The notes: generated by a model from the sequence alone, not told the origin. DNA of 64,000 nt from Pseudoduganella danionis (GCF_009720775.1 NZ_WNKW01000001.1:868001-932000), one strand, 5' to 3'; positions 17,901 to 26,850 are shown, counted from the first letter of the stretch. Numbers and translations: made by a program.

Positions 17901-20900
17901 CCGTACCGAGTGCCGCAATCTGGTCGGTGGTGAGGAACTGGGCCTGGCTGCTGTTCAGGGCCGCAATCTGGCTGGTGCGCAGGCTGGCCACCTGGCTGGC
18001 CAGCAGCGCTGCCAACTGGTCCGAATTGAGGACCTGGAACTGGGCCGAACCCAGTGCCGCCAGATTGGTCAGCGCGACCAGTTGATCGGTGCTGAGCTGG
18101 CTCACCTGGGCCGGGCGCAAAGCCGCCACTTCCTGGGTGGTCAGCACGGCCATCTGGTCAGTATTCAAGGCCAGTACTTGCGCACTGTTGAGTGCCTGCA
18201 ACTGGGCCGTCTTGAGGGCCGTAATGTCGGCGATTTCGATTGCATTGATCTGGTCGCTACTTAGACCTCTGAGTGCAGCCGTGCTCAGCGCAGCGAGCTG
18301 ATAGCCTTGCAGCGCCACGATGCCATCCGTGCTCAGCGCGGACAATTGCAGCGAAGACAGTGCGCCCAGTTGGCGCGTATTCATCAGGGCGATGTCGGCC
18401 GCACTGAGCGCTGCGATGCGGTCGGTCGACATGGCGACAATCTGCAAGGTGGAGTAATCGGCCAGATTCCCCATGGCGGCGGCCTGGGCGTTGCTCAGGG
18501 CGGCCATCTGCTGCTGGGTGAACGCACCTATGCTGGCGCTGCCCAGCGCATGCAACTGGTCAGTCAGCAGGGCTGCCATCTGGTCCGTGGTCAGCGCGCG
18601 TAATTGCAGCGTGGTAAGGGCGGCCAGATCGACCGCCTCGATGGCTTCGATCTGGTCGGTGCTGAGTGCGCTCAGCACGCTGCCGCTCAGCGCACGGATC
18701 TGCGCCGTCGTCAGCGCGATGATCTGGTCGCTGTTCAAACCAAGTACCTGGCGCGCGCCCAGCGCGGCCAGTTGTTTGGTACTGAGCGCACCCAGGCGGG
18801 CTGCACTCATGGACGCCAGCTGATCGCTGCTGAGTGCGCCAACCTGGGTGGTGGTCAGCGCGGTCAGGCTGCTCAGCGCGGCTATCTGATCGCTGCCCAG
18901 ATAGCTGAGCTGGCGGGTGGAGAGGGCGGCAATTTCGGTCGTACTCAGGTTGCCATACTGGGCTGGCAGCAAGGCGTTCAACTGGTCGCTGGTGAGGGCG
19001 CGCAACTGATCCGTATTGAAGGCGACCAGTTCGGCAGCCGTCAGTTGCTGCACTTGATCAGTCGTCAGCGCGGCCACGACGGCGCTCGTCAAAGCTCGGA
19101 CCTGGCTGCTGCTGAGCAGGCCGATCTGGTCAGTCGTGAAGAACTGGATCTGCATGCTGTTCAGCGCTGCGATTTGCCCGGTTTTCAGCGCCGCCACCTG
19201 GCTGGCCGACATCGAGATGATCTGGTCGCTCGACAGGCCGCCGATCTGGCGCGTACCGAGGCCGGCCAGATTACCCATGGCGGCAAACTGGTCCGTGGTA
19301 AGCACGCTGAGCTGGTTGGCGTTGAACGCCGCAATTTCCTGCGTGGTCAGCGCGCCCAGCTGGCCCAGAGTCAGCGCCAGTATCTGGTCGGTGGTCAGCG
19401 CGCTGATCTGGTTGCTGCGCAAGACGGCGATGTCGACCAGTTCGATAGCTGCGATCTGGTCGGTACTGAGTGCGGCCAGCAAGCTGGTGGCCAGGCCGCG
19501 GATTTGCGCCGTTTCGAGTGCTACCACCTGGTCGGTGGTGAGCGCCTGGATCTGTACGCTCGACAGTGCATTGAGCTGGTTGGTACGCAGCGTGATGATC
19601 TGGCCCAGACCCAGGCTGGCCAGCTGGTCGCTGGTGAGAGCGCCCACCTGGGCGCTGGTCAGCGGCACCAGCGTGGTCAGGCTGTCGATTTGCGATAGCG
19701 ACAGCGCTGCAATCTGGTCGGTGCCCAGGCTGGCGAGGGTGCGGCTGCTGAGCGCGGCAAACTGGGGCGCAGTCAGCGCGGCCAACTGGGCGCTGTTCAG
19801 CGCCGCCATCTGGTTGGTGCCGAGCGCGGCCACATCGGCCAGCGACAGTGCAACGATCTGGTCGGTGCTCAGCGCTGCCAGCGTGGCGGCATTGAGGCTA
19901 CGTGCCTGGGCGGTGCTGAGAGCGGCAATCGCTGCCGTGGTCAGGGCGCCGATCTGCTGGCTGGTCAGGCCGGCGATCTGGCTGGTTTTGAGCGTGGTAA
20001 TGCGGTTGACGGCGAGGTTGGCAATCTGGTCCGTCGTGAGGGCGGCAATCTGGTTGCTGGTCAGCGGTGCCAGCGTGGCAAAGCTGGCCACCTGGTCGGT
20101 CGTCAGTGCCGCGATCTGGCGCGTGGTCAAGGCGGCGATAGCGACGGTGCTGAGCGCGCCGAACTGGGGCGCACTGAGTGCCTGCAACTGGTCGCTGGTC
20201 AGGCCGGTAAGCTGGCGCGTCGACAGTGCCTGCAGGTCCACCACTTCGATGGCGCGGATCTGATCGGTACTGAGCACGCCCAACTGGTCCAGGCTCAGCG
20301 CACGGAACTGGCCCGTCACCAGCGCCACGATTTCGTTGGTGGTCAGCGCTGCCACCTGGTCGCTGGTGAGCGAAGCCACCTGACGCGTGGTCAGGCCGGC
20401 CAGTATGGTCAGCGAGAGCGAGGCGATCTGGTCCGTTGTCAGGGCGGCGATGGCGTCCGTGGAGAAGCTGGCCAGCGAACTTAGCGCGGCCAGCTGGTCG
20501 CTGCTCAGCGCGGCTTTCTGGTCCGGCGTCAGCGCGGCGATTTCCTGCGTGGTCAGCGCCGTCATTTGCTGCGTGCTGAGGGCCACGATCTGGTCCGTAT
20601 TCAGCGCGGCCAGTTGGCGCGTGCTCAGGCTGGACACTTCGGCTGCGCTGAGTGCGGCAATCTGCTGGGTCGCCAGATTGGACAGATTGTCCGCGCTGAT
20701 GCTGCGGATCTGGGCTGTGGCCATGCCACGGATCTGGTCGGTGGTGAGCGCCAGTAACTGGTCGCTATTGAGCGCAGCCACCTGGCGGGTTTGCAGCGAA
20801 CGCAAATCCGTCAGGTTGAGGGTGGATAACTGATCACTGCTGAGCACGGTGATCTGGCGTGTGGTCAGCGCTGCCAGCGTCGACAAGGCATCCAGCTGGC

Positions 20901-23757
20901 TGCTGTTGAGCGCGCCGATCTGGTTCAGCGTCAGCGCGGCCAGGCTGGCCGTGGGCAGTGCGCGCAACTGCTGCGTGCTCAGTGCCAGCAACTGGCTGCT
21001 CGACAGCGCGGCGATCTGGCGCGTGCTCATCGAAATCAGGTCGACATTGCGCAGGGCGGCCACGGCATCGCTGCTCAGGGCCGCGATGGCGCTGCTGTTC
21101 AAGGCCAGCACCTGGTCGGTCGCCAGTACATAGATCTGGTCGCTGCGGATGACGGCAGCCTGATCCGAATTGAAAGCGGCTAGCTGGCTCGATTGCAATG
21201 TGGCAAAGCGGGCCGTGCTCATTTGTTCGATCTGGTCGGTACTCAGCACGCTGATCTGGCGCGTGGAGAAGGCGCTCAAGGTCGACAGTGCGCCGAACTG
21301 GTCGGTGCTCAGGGCAGCTACCTGGTCGCTGCCCAGTGCGCGGATCTCGGCCGTGGTGAAGGCAGCCAGCTGGGCGGTGGTCAAGGCTTGTAGCTGGTCG
21401 GTGCCAAGCTGGGCAATCTGTACCGTACGCAACACCCGGATATCCCGCGTTTCGATCGCGGCAATCGCGTCGGTGGATAGCGCGGCCAGTGCGCTGGTGC
21501 TCAGTGCGACCAGCTGGGTCCCCGTGAGCGCAATGATCTGGTTGGTGGTCAGCGCCTGCAACTGCAGATTGGTCAGGGCACCCAACTGGCGCGTGCTCAG
21601 ATTCGACAAATCGCTGGTCGACAGCGTGGCGATCTGGTCGCTGGTGAGCGCGCGCATCTGGCGCGTGTTCAAAGCACTCAGATAGCGCAATGCATCGATC
21701 TGGGCACTATTGAGTGCGCCCAACTGGTCAGTGGTCAAGGCTGCCGTGTCGGCCGAGGTGAGCGCGGCAACCTGGGCCGTGCTGAGCACGGCCACCTGGT
21801 CCGAGCCCAGCACGCTGACCTGATTCGGATCGAGCGCAGCCAGGTCGCGCGTCTCGATGGCTACCACCTGATCCGTGCTGAGCGCAGCGATTGCGAGCGA
21901 GCTCAGGCCATGGAACTGGCTGGCGCTCAAGGCCACGATCTGGCTGGTGCTGAGGGCCTGAATCTGGTCTGAGCCGAGCACGCGCAGCTGGCTGCTGGCC
22001 AGCGAGGCCAGATTGCGCGTCGACAGCGAGCTGAGCTGGCCCGTGGTCAGCGAAATAATCTGGTTGCTCGAGAAGCCGGCCAGCGAAGTCAGCACATTGA
22101 GCTGGTCGGTGGTGAGCACGCTGATCTGGTCAGTGCTGAGGGCACCGATCGCGCTGCTGCTGAGGGCCGCGAACTGGTGGCTGCGCAAGGCTACCAGTTG
22201 GTCGGTGGGCAGGCGCGCGATCTGGTTGCTGCGCAAGGCGGCAATATCGCGCGTTTCGATCTGGCTGAACTGGTCGGTGCTCAGGCTGGCCAGTTGGCTG
22301 CTGCCCATGTTGGCGAACTGGCTGACGCTGAGCCAGACGATCTGGTCGGTGGTCAGCGCCTGCAGCTGGTCGGGATTCAGGGCGGCCAGCTGGCTGGTGC
22401 TCAGGCTGGTGATGTCGCCGCTGTCGAGCGCCGTCATCTGGTCGGTGGTGAGCGCACGTAGCTGAGCACTGTTGAATGGCGTCAGCGTGCGCAAGGCGAC
22501 CAGTTGGGCAGTGCTGAGTACGGCAACCTGATCAGGCAGCAGGGCGGCCGTGGCGGCCGTGCCCAGCGCTGCCATCTGGCCCGTGCTGAAAGCGCCTAGC
22601 TGATCGACGCTGAGCAAGCGGATATTGGCTGTGCTGAGCACGGCGACATCGCGGGTTTCCAGCGCCAGGGCCTGATCCGTGCTCAGGGCGGCCAGCATGG
22701 TAGTGCTCAGATTCGCCACCTGGCTGGTGGACAGCGCGACGATCTGGTCGGAATTCAGTGCCGCGACTTGTCCTGCCTGCAAGGCTGCCAGTGCGTTGCT
22801 GCTCAGCGTGGAGACGGTACGGGTAGTCAGGCTGCCCACCTGGCCCACGTTGAGGCTGGCGATCTGGGCACTGTTGAGCACGTTCAGATTGCTCAGCGCA
22901 TTGAGCTGGTTGGTGCTCAGCAGTGGTAGTTGGTCGGTGGTCAGGGCGGCCACGGCATTGCTGCTGAGCACGCGCAACTGGTTGGTGCTCAGGCCCGCCA
23001 ACTGGTCGGCGCGCAGCGCACGTATCTGGTTGCTGTTCAGTGTGACCAGATCAGCGGTTTCCAGTGCGGCGATCTGGTCGCTGCCCAGATAGTTGAGTGT
23101 GGCGGTGGCCAGCGCCGCCACCTGGATGCTGCTGAGCCCGGCAATCTGGTCGGTGCTCAAGCCTTGCCACTGGTCGGCATTCAGCACATTCAGTTGGCTG
23201 CTGCTAAATTGCGACAGCGCGGCTGTACTGAGCGACACCAGTTGATCCGTACTGAAGGCGGTCAGCGCCGAAGTGTTGAAGGCGCGCAACTGCTGCGCGC
23301 CGAGTGCGCCCAGCTGGTCGGTGCTGAGTCCGATAATCTGGTTGGAGCCGAGTACCGCCACCTGGTCGGAACTGAGCACGCGGACATCCGCCGTTTCCAG
23401 CGCTGCCACCTGAGTGGCGCTCAGGGTGGTGAGCTGGCGGCTGGTCAATGCCTGCATTTCGCGCGTACTCAGGGCGACCAACTGGTCACTGCTGAGAGCG
23501 GAAATCAGCGCAGTATTCAGGGCGGCTACCTGCTGGGGCGTCATGACCGGCACGTTGGCCGTGCTCAGACCAAGCAGCGCATCGGTGCTCAGTGCGCCTA
23601 GCTGCAAGGTGCTGATGGTGCGTACCTGGGCCGTGCTGAAGGCAGCCAGCTGGTCTGAACTCAGAGCGGCAATATCTTCGGTCGACAGCAGGCCGATCTG
23701 GACAGTCGTGAGACTGACGATCTGGTCTGTTGTAAAATCATAAACGATCGAAGTCAT
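14968..23757 (-). CDS. Giant octapeptide-repeat protein with C-terminal EF-hand-like calcium-binding domain; function unknown
   Basis: The product has 2929 residues (about 300 kDa). After eight leading residues, residues 9-2675 are nothing but short tandem units, nearly all of 8 residues, of the form [ST][ST]xQ[ILVM]x[AS]L, for example STDQIAAL. The last 254 residues are different. They contain LDLDGNGI and three EF-hand-like loops: DRNQDGQIND (from 2725), DSNHDGVIDQQD (2762-2773) and DANGDGISQASE (2784-2795). This kind of domain is common near the C-terminus of large secreted bacterial proteins. I see no Sec signal peptide, no membrane segment and no GGxGxD RTX nonapeptides. A GGGAG ribosome-binding site lies 9 bases before the ATG. 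The gene is 82 bp downstream of fliR on the same strand, so it may be read with the export genes or from its own promoter. A surface, adhesin or filament-associated role is inference only. Confidence 0.85.
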   Translation of the reverse strand: MTSIVYDFTTDQIVSLTTVQIGLLSTEDIAALSSDQLAAFSTAQVRTISTLQLGALSTDALLGLSTANVPVMTPQQVAALNTALISALSSDQLVALSTREMQALTSRQLTTLSATQVAALETADVRVLSSDQVAVLGSNQIIGLSTDQLGALGAQQLRAFNTSALTAFSTDQLVSLSTAALSQFSSSQLNVLNADQWQGLSTDQIAGLSSIQVAALATATLNYLGSDQIAALETADLVTLNSNQIRALRADQLAGLSTNQLRVLSSNAVAALTTDQLPLLSTNQLNALSNLNVLNSAQIASLNVGQVGSLTTRTVSTLSSNALAALQAGQVAALNSDQIVALSTSQVANLSTTMLAALSTDQALALETRDVAVLSTANIRLLSVDQLGAFSTGQMAALGTAATAALLPDQVAVLSTAQLVALRTLTPFNSAQLRALTTDQMTALDSGDITSLSTSQLAALNPDQLQALTTDQIVWLSVSQFANMGSSQLASLSTDQFSQIETRDIAALRSNQIARLPTDQLVALRSHQFAALSSSAIGALSTDQISVLTTDQLNVLTSLAGFSSNQIISLTTGQLSSLSTRNLASLASSQLRVLGSDQIQALSTSQIVALSASQFHGLSSLAIAALSTDQVVAIETRDLAALDPNQVSVLGSDQVAVLSTAQVAALTSADTAALTTDQLGALNSAQIDALRYLSALNTRQMRALTSDQIATLSTSDLSNLSTRQLGALTNLQLQALTTNQIIALTGTQLVALSTSALAALSTDAIAAIETRDIRVLRTVQIAQLGTDQLQALTTAQLAAFTTAEIRALGSDQVAALSTDQFGALSTLSAFSTRQISVLSTDQIEQMSTARFATLQSSQLAAFNSDQAAVIRSDQIYVLATDQVLALNSSAIAALSSDAVAALRNVDLISMSTRQIAALSSSQLLALSTQQLRALPTASLAALTLNQIGALNSSQLDALSTLAALTTRQITVLSSDQLSTLNLTDLRSLQTRQVAALNSDQLLALTTDQIRGMATAQIRSISADNLSNLATQQIAALSAAEVSSLSTRQLAALNTDQIVALSTQQMTALTTQEIAALTPDQKAALSSDQLAALSSLASFSTDAIAALTTDQIASLSLTILAGLTTRQVASLTSDQVAALTTNEIVALVTGQFRALSLDQLGVLSTDQIRAIEVVDLQALSTRQLTGLTSDQLQALSAPQFGALSTVAIAALTTRQIAALTTDQVASFATLAPLTSNQIAALTTDQIANLAVNRITTLKTSQIAGLTSQQIGALTTAAIAALSTAQARSLNAATLAALSTDQIVALSLADVAALGTNQMAALNSAQLAALTAPQFAALSSRTLASLGTDQIAALSLSQIDSLTTLVPLTSAQVGALTSDQLASLGLGQIITLRTNQLNALSSVQIQALTTDQVVALETAQIRGLATSLLAALSTDQIAAIELVDIAVLRSNQISALTTDQILALTLGQLGALTTQEIAAFNANQLSVLTTDQFAAMGNLAGLGTRQIGGLSSDQIISMSASQVAALKTGQIAALNSMQIQFFTTDQIGLLSSSQVRALTSAVVAALTTDQVQQLTAAELVAFNTDQLRALTSDQLNALLPAQYGNLSTTEIAALSTRQLSYLGSDQIAALSSLTALTTTQVGALSSDQLASMSAARLGALSTKQLAALGARQVLGLNSDQIIALTTAQIRALSGSVLSALSTDQIEAIEAVDLAALTTLQLRALTTDQMAALLTDQLHALGSASIGAFTQQQMAALSNAQAAAMGNLADYSTLQIVAMSTDRIAALSAADIALMNTRQLGALSSLQLSALSTDGIVALQGYQLAALSTAALRGLSSDQINAIEIADITALKTAQLQALNSAQVLALNTDQMAVLTTQEVAALRPAQVSQLSTDQLVALTNLAALGSAQFQVLNSDQLAALLASQVASLRTSQIAALNSSQAQFLTTDQIAALGTAAFQALTTRALAALSTDQIQAVSVADITALRSNQLMALTTDQIQALNTVQIGYLSSASISNLSANQVRALSTDQIVNLTEQQFRALSTRSIATLSTDQFVAIELVDLAALRSHQIRALTSDEITSITSNQLMALSSAQLAALSATQLSYMSPDQFLLLGTLSSLGTAQVAAFSTDRIQALNDEQLAAFTSTQIGALSSRQLQAMNTHQIQQLTRSQWQAFSTAALRGLSSDQIVAIELEDLTGLRTSQLASLTTDQISQLSADQFSSLTTQELTALTTNQTRALSSSQLNALGTLSSLSSVQVAALSSDQLLALNADHMVTLRTAQIAVLSKNQMQAFSTDQIVGLTSAQLRAISVAALAGLSTDQIQAIELDDVPALSSAQLANLSRLQFQSLTLAQLATLSSQQIASLTPSEITVLSTDQINQLNTLGVLNAGQVAALSTDQLGALNLDHFATLRSAQLAVLTQRQMAALTTDQLGVVTTQQIRGMVVNTLNTDQIAALSIEAVAALSTAQLQSLKNTQVAAFSGNQVAALSSKAIASLALPQVRSLSTTQLTALGSLGAFTSSQLGGFSSDQINGLSAELINSIRSNQIAGLGATQSAGLTTAQIAALDLSLLGALSVSALNALNSEQLGALDGAEIGALRTAQLSNLSLQTIANLNTAQVAAFSTSQIRALKAGQIKALGTAQIAALTVTEVAAMISTQVCALTVDQRAALSAAQLAVLPAGSPLILDLDGNGIRTSGIEAGTQFDIYADGERINTGWVGGGDALLVMDRNQDGQINDGSELFGTATAGSDGGRASDGFAALGVLDSNHDGVIDQQDSQFSALRLWIDANGDGISQASELQTLAQQGVASLNLAAQKVSELDNNNWIGLRSGFTRSDGSSGQVADVWFLTSRAANTSALTQAIGSYASSVASSASGQSLAMPADSSALTSQVAALSAQLRQYDASTALLSPATSSALDDWRHPASLTGVLAAK
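15733..23733 (-). repeat. Tandem octapeptide-coding repeat array with a 402-bp (17-unit) superperiod
   Basis: Reading unit by unit, I count 338 units: 320 of eight residues, 17 of six and one of five. Most fall into blocks of 17 units (134 residues, 402 bp). Unit 1 of a block is usually acidic (ETRD, ELVD, EVVD). Unit 8 is usually the short six-residue form (TSLAGF, STLAAL). Unit 16 usually lacks the Gln (SSLAIAAL, STSALAAL). From residue 233 there are 13 consecutive complete blocks, then one of 80 residues (17596-17835), two of 134, one of 131 (16399-16791), one of 134 and a partial one. The sum matches the protein length exactly. Units have diverged and no long identical stretches stand out. 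Confidence 0.93.
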
Positions 23758-23780
23758 TGCCTAATTCTCCCTCGGTTCCC

Positions 23781-23809
23781 ATGATACGCCCAAAATTGCC
23801 GCATGGAAA
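23781..23809 (-). promoter_or_regulatory. Possible sigma-70 promoter of the giant repeat gene
   Basis: On the minus strand, TTTCCA (23804-23809) is separated by 17 bases from TATCAT (23781-23786). The -10 box matches 5 of 6 and the -35 box 4 of 6 positions. Transcription would begin a few bases before the GGGAG ribosome-binding site of the giant gene, giving a very short leader. It lies between the fliR stop and the giant ATG. Short promoter matches occur by chance, so this is tentative. Confidence 0.4.
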
Positions 23810-23839
23810 CCAAATTTCACCTGCTGGTCATCGTATTCG

Positions 23840-24664
23840 CTATGGCCTAGGTGCAGCCAACGGTGTTACTGGCGGCGGTCGCTGGGCCCAGGTCCGCGGC
23901 ATGAGTCGCGCCCGCTCGATACCATCCAAAAACCAGTTTTGCACCGGTGTGGCCAGATACGGGAGAGTCATCGCCACCACCAGCAAACCTACTCCTAACG
24001 TGATCGGAAAACCGATCCCAAACAAATTCAACTGCGGTGCTGCGCGGGTCAGAATCCCCAGCGCAACGTTGGTAATTAATAAAGCTGCCACGATGGGCAG
24101 CGATAGCTGCACACCGGTGCTGAAAATCCTGCCGCCCCAGTCTGCCAGTTGTTTGAAGCCGCCGCCGTACACGGGCACTGCAGCAATGGGCAAACTGTAA
24201 AAGCTTTCCACCAGTGCTGATAACAGCACCAGGTGGGCATTCACGGCCAAAAACAACATGGTCGTCACCAGCGCCAGAAACTGGCTGATGGCAGACGAGC
24301 GTCCCTGCGTATTGGGGTCGAAAAACGTGGCAAACCCCAGCCCCATGGTCAGACTGGAAATTTCCCCAGCCATTTCCACGGCGGCAAACACGATGCGCAT
24401 ACTGAAACCCATCGCCACGCCTATCAACATTTCTTGCACAACAATTAACAAACCGGCATACGACAACGGATCGCTGGCCGGCATGGCCGGCACGGCCGGC
24501 GCCACCACCATGGCGATCAGCGTACCGAGGCTGATCTTGACGCTGGCCGGCACCGCCGAGTTGCCAAACAGCGGAGCAGCCGCCAGCAATCCGAGGATGC
24601 GCGTCAGCGGCCACAGCAGCCCAGCTATCCACAGGTTTATATCGGCAGTCGAGAAGGAAATCAT
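23840..24664 (-). CDS. fliR: Flagellar export gate protein FliR
   Basis: This 274-residue membrane protein has about six hydrophobic segments and the FliR pattern (LWPLTRILGLLAAAPLFGN ... VPASVKISLGTLIAMVVAP ... LTMGLGFATFFDPNTQG ... ITLGVGLLVVAMTLPYL). With FliP and FliQ it forms the export gate through which rod, hook and filament proteins pass. It is last of the export genes before the giant repeat gene. Length and topology are normal. Confidence 0.95.
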   Translation of the reverse strand: MISFSTADINLWIAGLLWPLTRILGLLAAAPLFGNSAVPASVKISLGTLIAMVVAPAVPAMPASDPLSYAGLLIVVQEMLIGVAMGFSMRIVFAAVEMAGEISSLTMGLGFATFFDPNTQGRSSAISQFLALVTTMLFLAVNAHLVLLSALVESFYSLPIAAVPVYGGGFKQLADWGGRIFSTGVQLSLPIVAALLITNVALGILTRAAPQLNLFGIGFPITLGVGLLVVAMTLPYLATPVQNWFLDGIERARLMPRTWAQRPPPVTPLAAPRP

Positions 24665-24705
24665 GAGGGTTGCCCAGCTATTTATTTCCGCAAGGCATAT
24701 TTAAC

Positions 24706-24975
24706 TTAGCCCACCAAGCCCGGTATGCCGCTGAATACTTCGCGCATGTAGTCGAGCATGGTGGCCAGCATCCATGGTCCGGCTATCACCAGAGCCACAA
24801 AGATACCAACCAGCTTGGGAATAAAGGACAGGGTGGCTTCGTTAATCTGGGTGGCTGCCTGGAAGATACTGACGATCAGGCCGATCACCAGCGCCACCAG
24901 CAGCATCGGCGCCGCGATCATCAGCGTGACTTCCATCGCATGGCGGCCCAGTGTCATGACGCTTTCCGGGGTCAT
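24706..24975 (-). CDS. fliQ: Flagellar export gate protein FliQ
   Basis: The product has 89 residues, the family length, with two hydrophobic hairpin helices (MIAAPMLLVALVIGLIVSIFQAATQINEATL and LVGIFVALVIAGPWML). It is a subunit of the FliPQR export gate. The gene lies between fliP (9-bp gap) and fliR (41-bp gap). Confidence 0.96.
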   Translation of the reverse strand: MTPESVMTLGRHAMEVTLMIAAPMLLVALVIGLIVSIFQAATQINEATLSFIPKLVGIFVALVIAGPWMLATMLDYMREVFSGIPGLVG

Positions 24976-24984
24976 CGCGCGCTC

Positions 24985-25755
24985 CTAGTAAAAACTCTGG
25001 GCCAGCGAACCCAGCAATAGTTGCCAGCCATCGACCAGCACGAATAGCATCAGCTTGAAGGGCAGCGAAATCACGGCCGGCGACATCATCATCATCCCCA
25101 TCGACATCAGCACGGATGCCACCACCATGTCGATGATCAGGAAAGGAATAAAGATGGCGAAGCCGATCTGGAACGCGGTTTTCAGTTCACTGGTAACGAA
25201 GGCCGGCACCAGTATGCGCAGCGAGACATCTTCCGGTCCCTGCAGGGCGGGACTGCGCGAGAGCTTGACGAACAGGGCCAGGTCGGCCTGGCGCGTCTGT
25301 TTCATCATGAAGGCTTTGAGCGGGGCAGCGCCCTTGTCCATGGCCACGCTAAGGTTGATGCGGTTTTCCTGCAAGGGCAGATAGGCTTCCGTATAGATCT
25401 TGTCAAACGTGGGACCCATGACGAAGAAAGTCAGGAACAGGGCCAGCCCGACCATGACTTGATTGGGCGGCGACGATTGCGTACCCAGCGCCTGGCGCAG
25501 CAGCGACAAGACGATGATGATGCGGGTAAAGCAGGTCATCAGCAGCAGCGCGGCCGGGATGAAGCTCAGCGCCGTCATCAGCAGCATGGTCTGGATAGGC
25601 AGCGTGTAATTGGTGCCGCCGCCCGGTGCCGGGGTGGCCGTCAGGGCCGGTATGCCTATGCTCGATTCGGCCCCGGCCAGCAATGGCAGGCTGAGCGTAG
25701 CCAGTAGCAGCACGGCGCGCGCACCATGACGGCGCAGAAGGGAGTTATTTGCCAT
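24985..25755 (-). CDS. fliP: Flagellar export gate protein FliP
   Basis: The product has 256 residues. FliP is the unusual gate subunit made with a cleavable signal peptide, and one is visible at about residues 1-30. The family core is clear ([85 protein letters not shown]). It overlaps fliO by 11 bp and is followed 9 bp later by fliQ. Confidence 0.96.
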   Translation of the reverse strand: MANNSLLRRHGARAVLLLATLSLPLLAGAESSIGIPALTATPAPGGGTNYTLPIQTMLLMTALSFIPAALLLMTCFTRIIIVLSLLRQALGTQSSPPNQVMVGLALFLTFFVMGPTFDKIYTEAYLPLQENRINLSVAMDKGAAPLKAFMMKQTRQADLALFVKLSRSPALQGPEDVSLRILVPAFVTSELKTAFQIGFAIFIPFLIIDMVVASVLMSMGMMMMSPAVISLPFKLMLFVLVDGWQLLLGSLAQSFY

Positions 25756-26425
25756 GGCGTTGTTCGATGGTCTGTTTCAGCCATGCGGCGAAATTCGGTT
25801 TGGCGGTGCTGTCCGGGTTGGCTTCTTCCGGCGGCAGTTCCTGCCGTGGCAGCGTGGTCAGCGCATTCATGCGGCCGGCCGAAGCGCCCACCAGGACCCA
25901 TTGTTCGCCCACTTCCAGCAGCAGGATGCGCTCGCGCGCGCCCAGATTGAGGCTATCGACCAGCTTGATATGGCGCTGGCTGCCCGTCAGGTGCTTGGGA
26001 CCGAAGCGTTTCAGCAGCCAGGCCAGGCCGACCAGTACGGCCAGCACGAACAGCAGGGCCATGGTGGTCTGCAGCAGGCCGCCACTGCTGGTGGGCGCCG
26101 GTGCCGGGGTGGGAATGGTCATGGCCAGCGGGCCGGGCGGGGCGGCGACACTGGCAGCCGGCGCGGCAGCACTGGCCGCCAGACCGGCAGCAGGGGCGGC
26201 GCTGGCCGTGGCGGGTGCAGGCTGGGTGGTTTCGCTGGCGGCCGCCGCAGCAGCGGGGGTAGCCGCGCTGCTAGCCGCTGCAGCAGCAGGAGTACTGGCG
26301 GCTGCGGCGTGGGCGCTGGCGCCATGCTGGCCGCCTATGGTGCCGGAAACGCGGTGCTGGGCGATTGCAGGCGCGGCGGCCAGAGCCGCCGCGATCAGGA
26401 GGGTGAGAGTCAGGCCACGCTTCAT
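25745..26425 (-). CDS. fliO: Flagellar export accessory protein FliO
   Basis: This 226-residue protein has a signal-like N-terminus, then an Ala/Pro-rich stretch (about residues 28-115). A single membrane helix follows ([23 protein letters not shown]), then a small cytoplasmic FliO domain ([30 protein letters not shown]). FliO helps assemble the FliP ring. The Ala-rich N-terminal region is longer than in enteric FliO. The gene overlaps both fliN (4 bp) and fliP (11 bp). Confidence 0.92.
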   Translation of the reverse strand: MKRGLTLTLLIAAALAAAPAIAQHRVSGTIGGQHGASAHAAAASTPAAAAASSAATPAAAAAASETTQPAPATASAAPAAGLAASAAAPAASVAAPPGPLAMTIPTPAPAPTSSGGLLQTTMALLFVLAVLVGLAWLLKRFGPKHLTGSQRHIKLVDSLNLGARERILLLEVGEQWVLVGASAGRMNALTTLPRQELPPEEANPDSTAKPNFAAWLKQTIEQRHGK

Positions 26426-26850
26426 TTATTGAGTTTTCGGATACGTTCGGACGGCGTGATGATGTCGGTCAGACGGATACCGAACTTGTCGTTCACCACC
26501 ACCACCTCGCCCTGCGCGATCAGACAGCCGTTGACCAGCACGTCCATCGGTTCGCCGGCCAGACCGTCGAGTTCCACCACCGAACCCTGAGCCAGTTGCA
26601 GCAGGTTCTTGATGGCGATCTTGGTACGGCCCAGTTCTACCGTGAGCTGGACGGGAATATCGAGAATGAAATCGATATCGTTATGGGTTTCCGTCTTCGG
26701 CGCCGTGTTGGAAAAATCCTTGAACACGGCAGCACTGGCCGCCTGCGCCTGGGCTTTTTCCGCCGCAGCCGCTTCAGCCTGGGCTTGCTCGGCGATGGCC
26801 GCGCCCCATGGATCGTCGTCCATAGGCTGATCGTCTTGATTATCCGACAT
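26422..26850 (-). CDS. fliN: Flagellar motor switch protein FliN
   Basis: This 142-residue FliN has an acidic, Ala/Gln-rich N-terminus and a C-terminal SpoA domain (DIPVQLTVELGRTKIAIKNLLQLAQGSVVELDGLAGEPMDVLVNGCLIAQGEVVVVNDKFGIRLTDII). It forms the bottom of the C ring with FliM. The ATG at 26850 is preferred over one 24 bp upstream because of the GGAGAG site 6 bases before it. Confidence 0.95.
   Translation of the reverse strand: MSDNQDDQPMDDDPWGAAIAEQAQAEAAAAEKAQAQAASAAVFKDFSNTAPKTETHNDIDFILDIPVQLTVELGRTKIAIKNLLQLAQGSVVELDGLAGEPMDVLVNGCLIAQGEVVVVNDKFGIRLTDIITPSERIRKLNK

Noticed and set aside
15463-19698. Long open frames on the plus strand opposite the giant repeat gene (for example 15463-16851 and 16996-18264)
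   Set aside because: They are antisense shadows. The repetitive octad coding sequence avoids stop codons on the other strand, and the predicted proteins are themselves only translated repeats with no recognisable domain or ribosome-binding site.
15733-23733. Possible CRISPR array or RTX toxin in the repeat region
   Set aside because: The periodic DNA is coding throughout, units have diverged without identical repeats and spacers, and no GGxGxDxLx nonapeptides are present.
14968-23757. TAL-effector-like DNA-binding repeats suggested by LTxDQ motifs
   Set aside because: TAL units are 33-35 residues with a variable base-specifying pair. Here the unit is 8 residues and no such pair or nuclear-type region exists.
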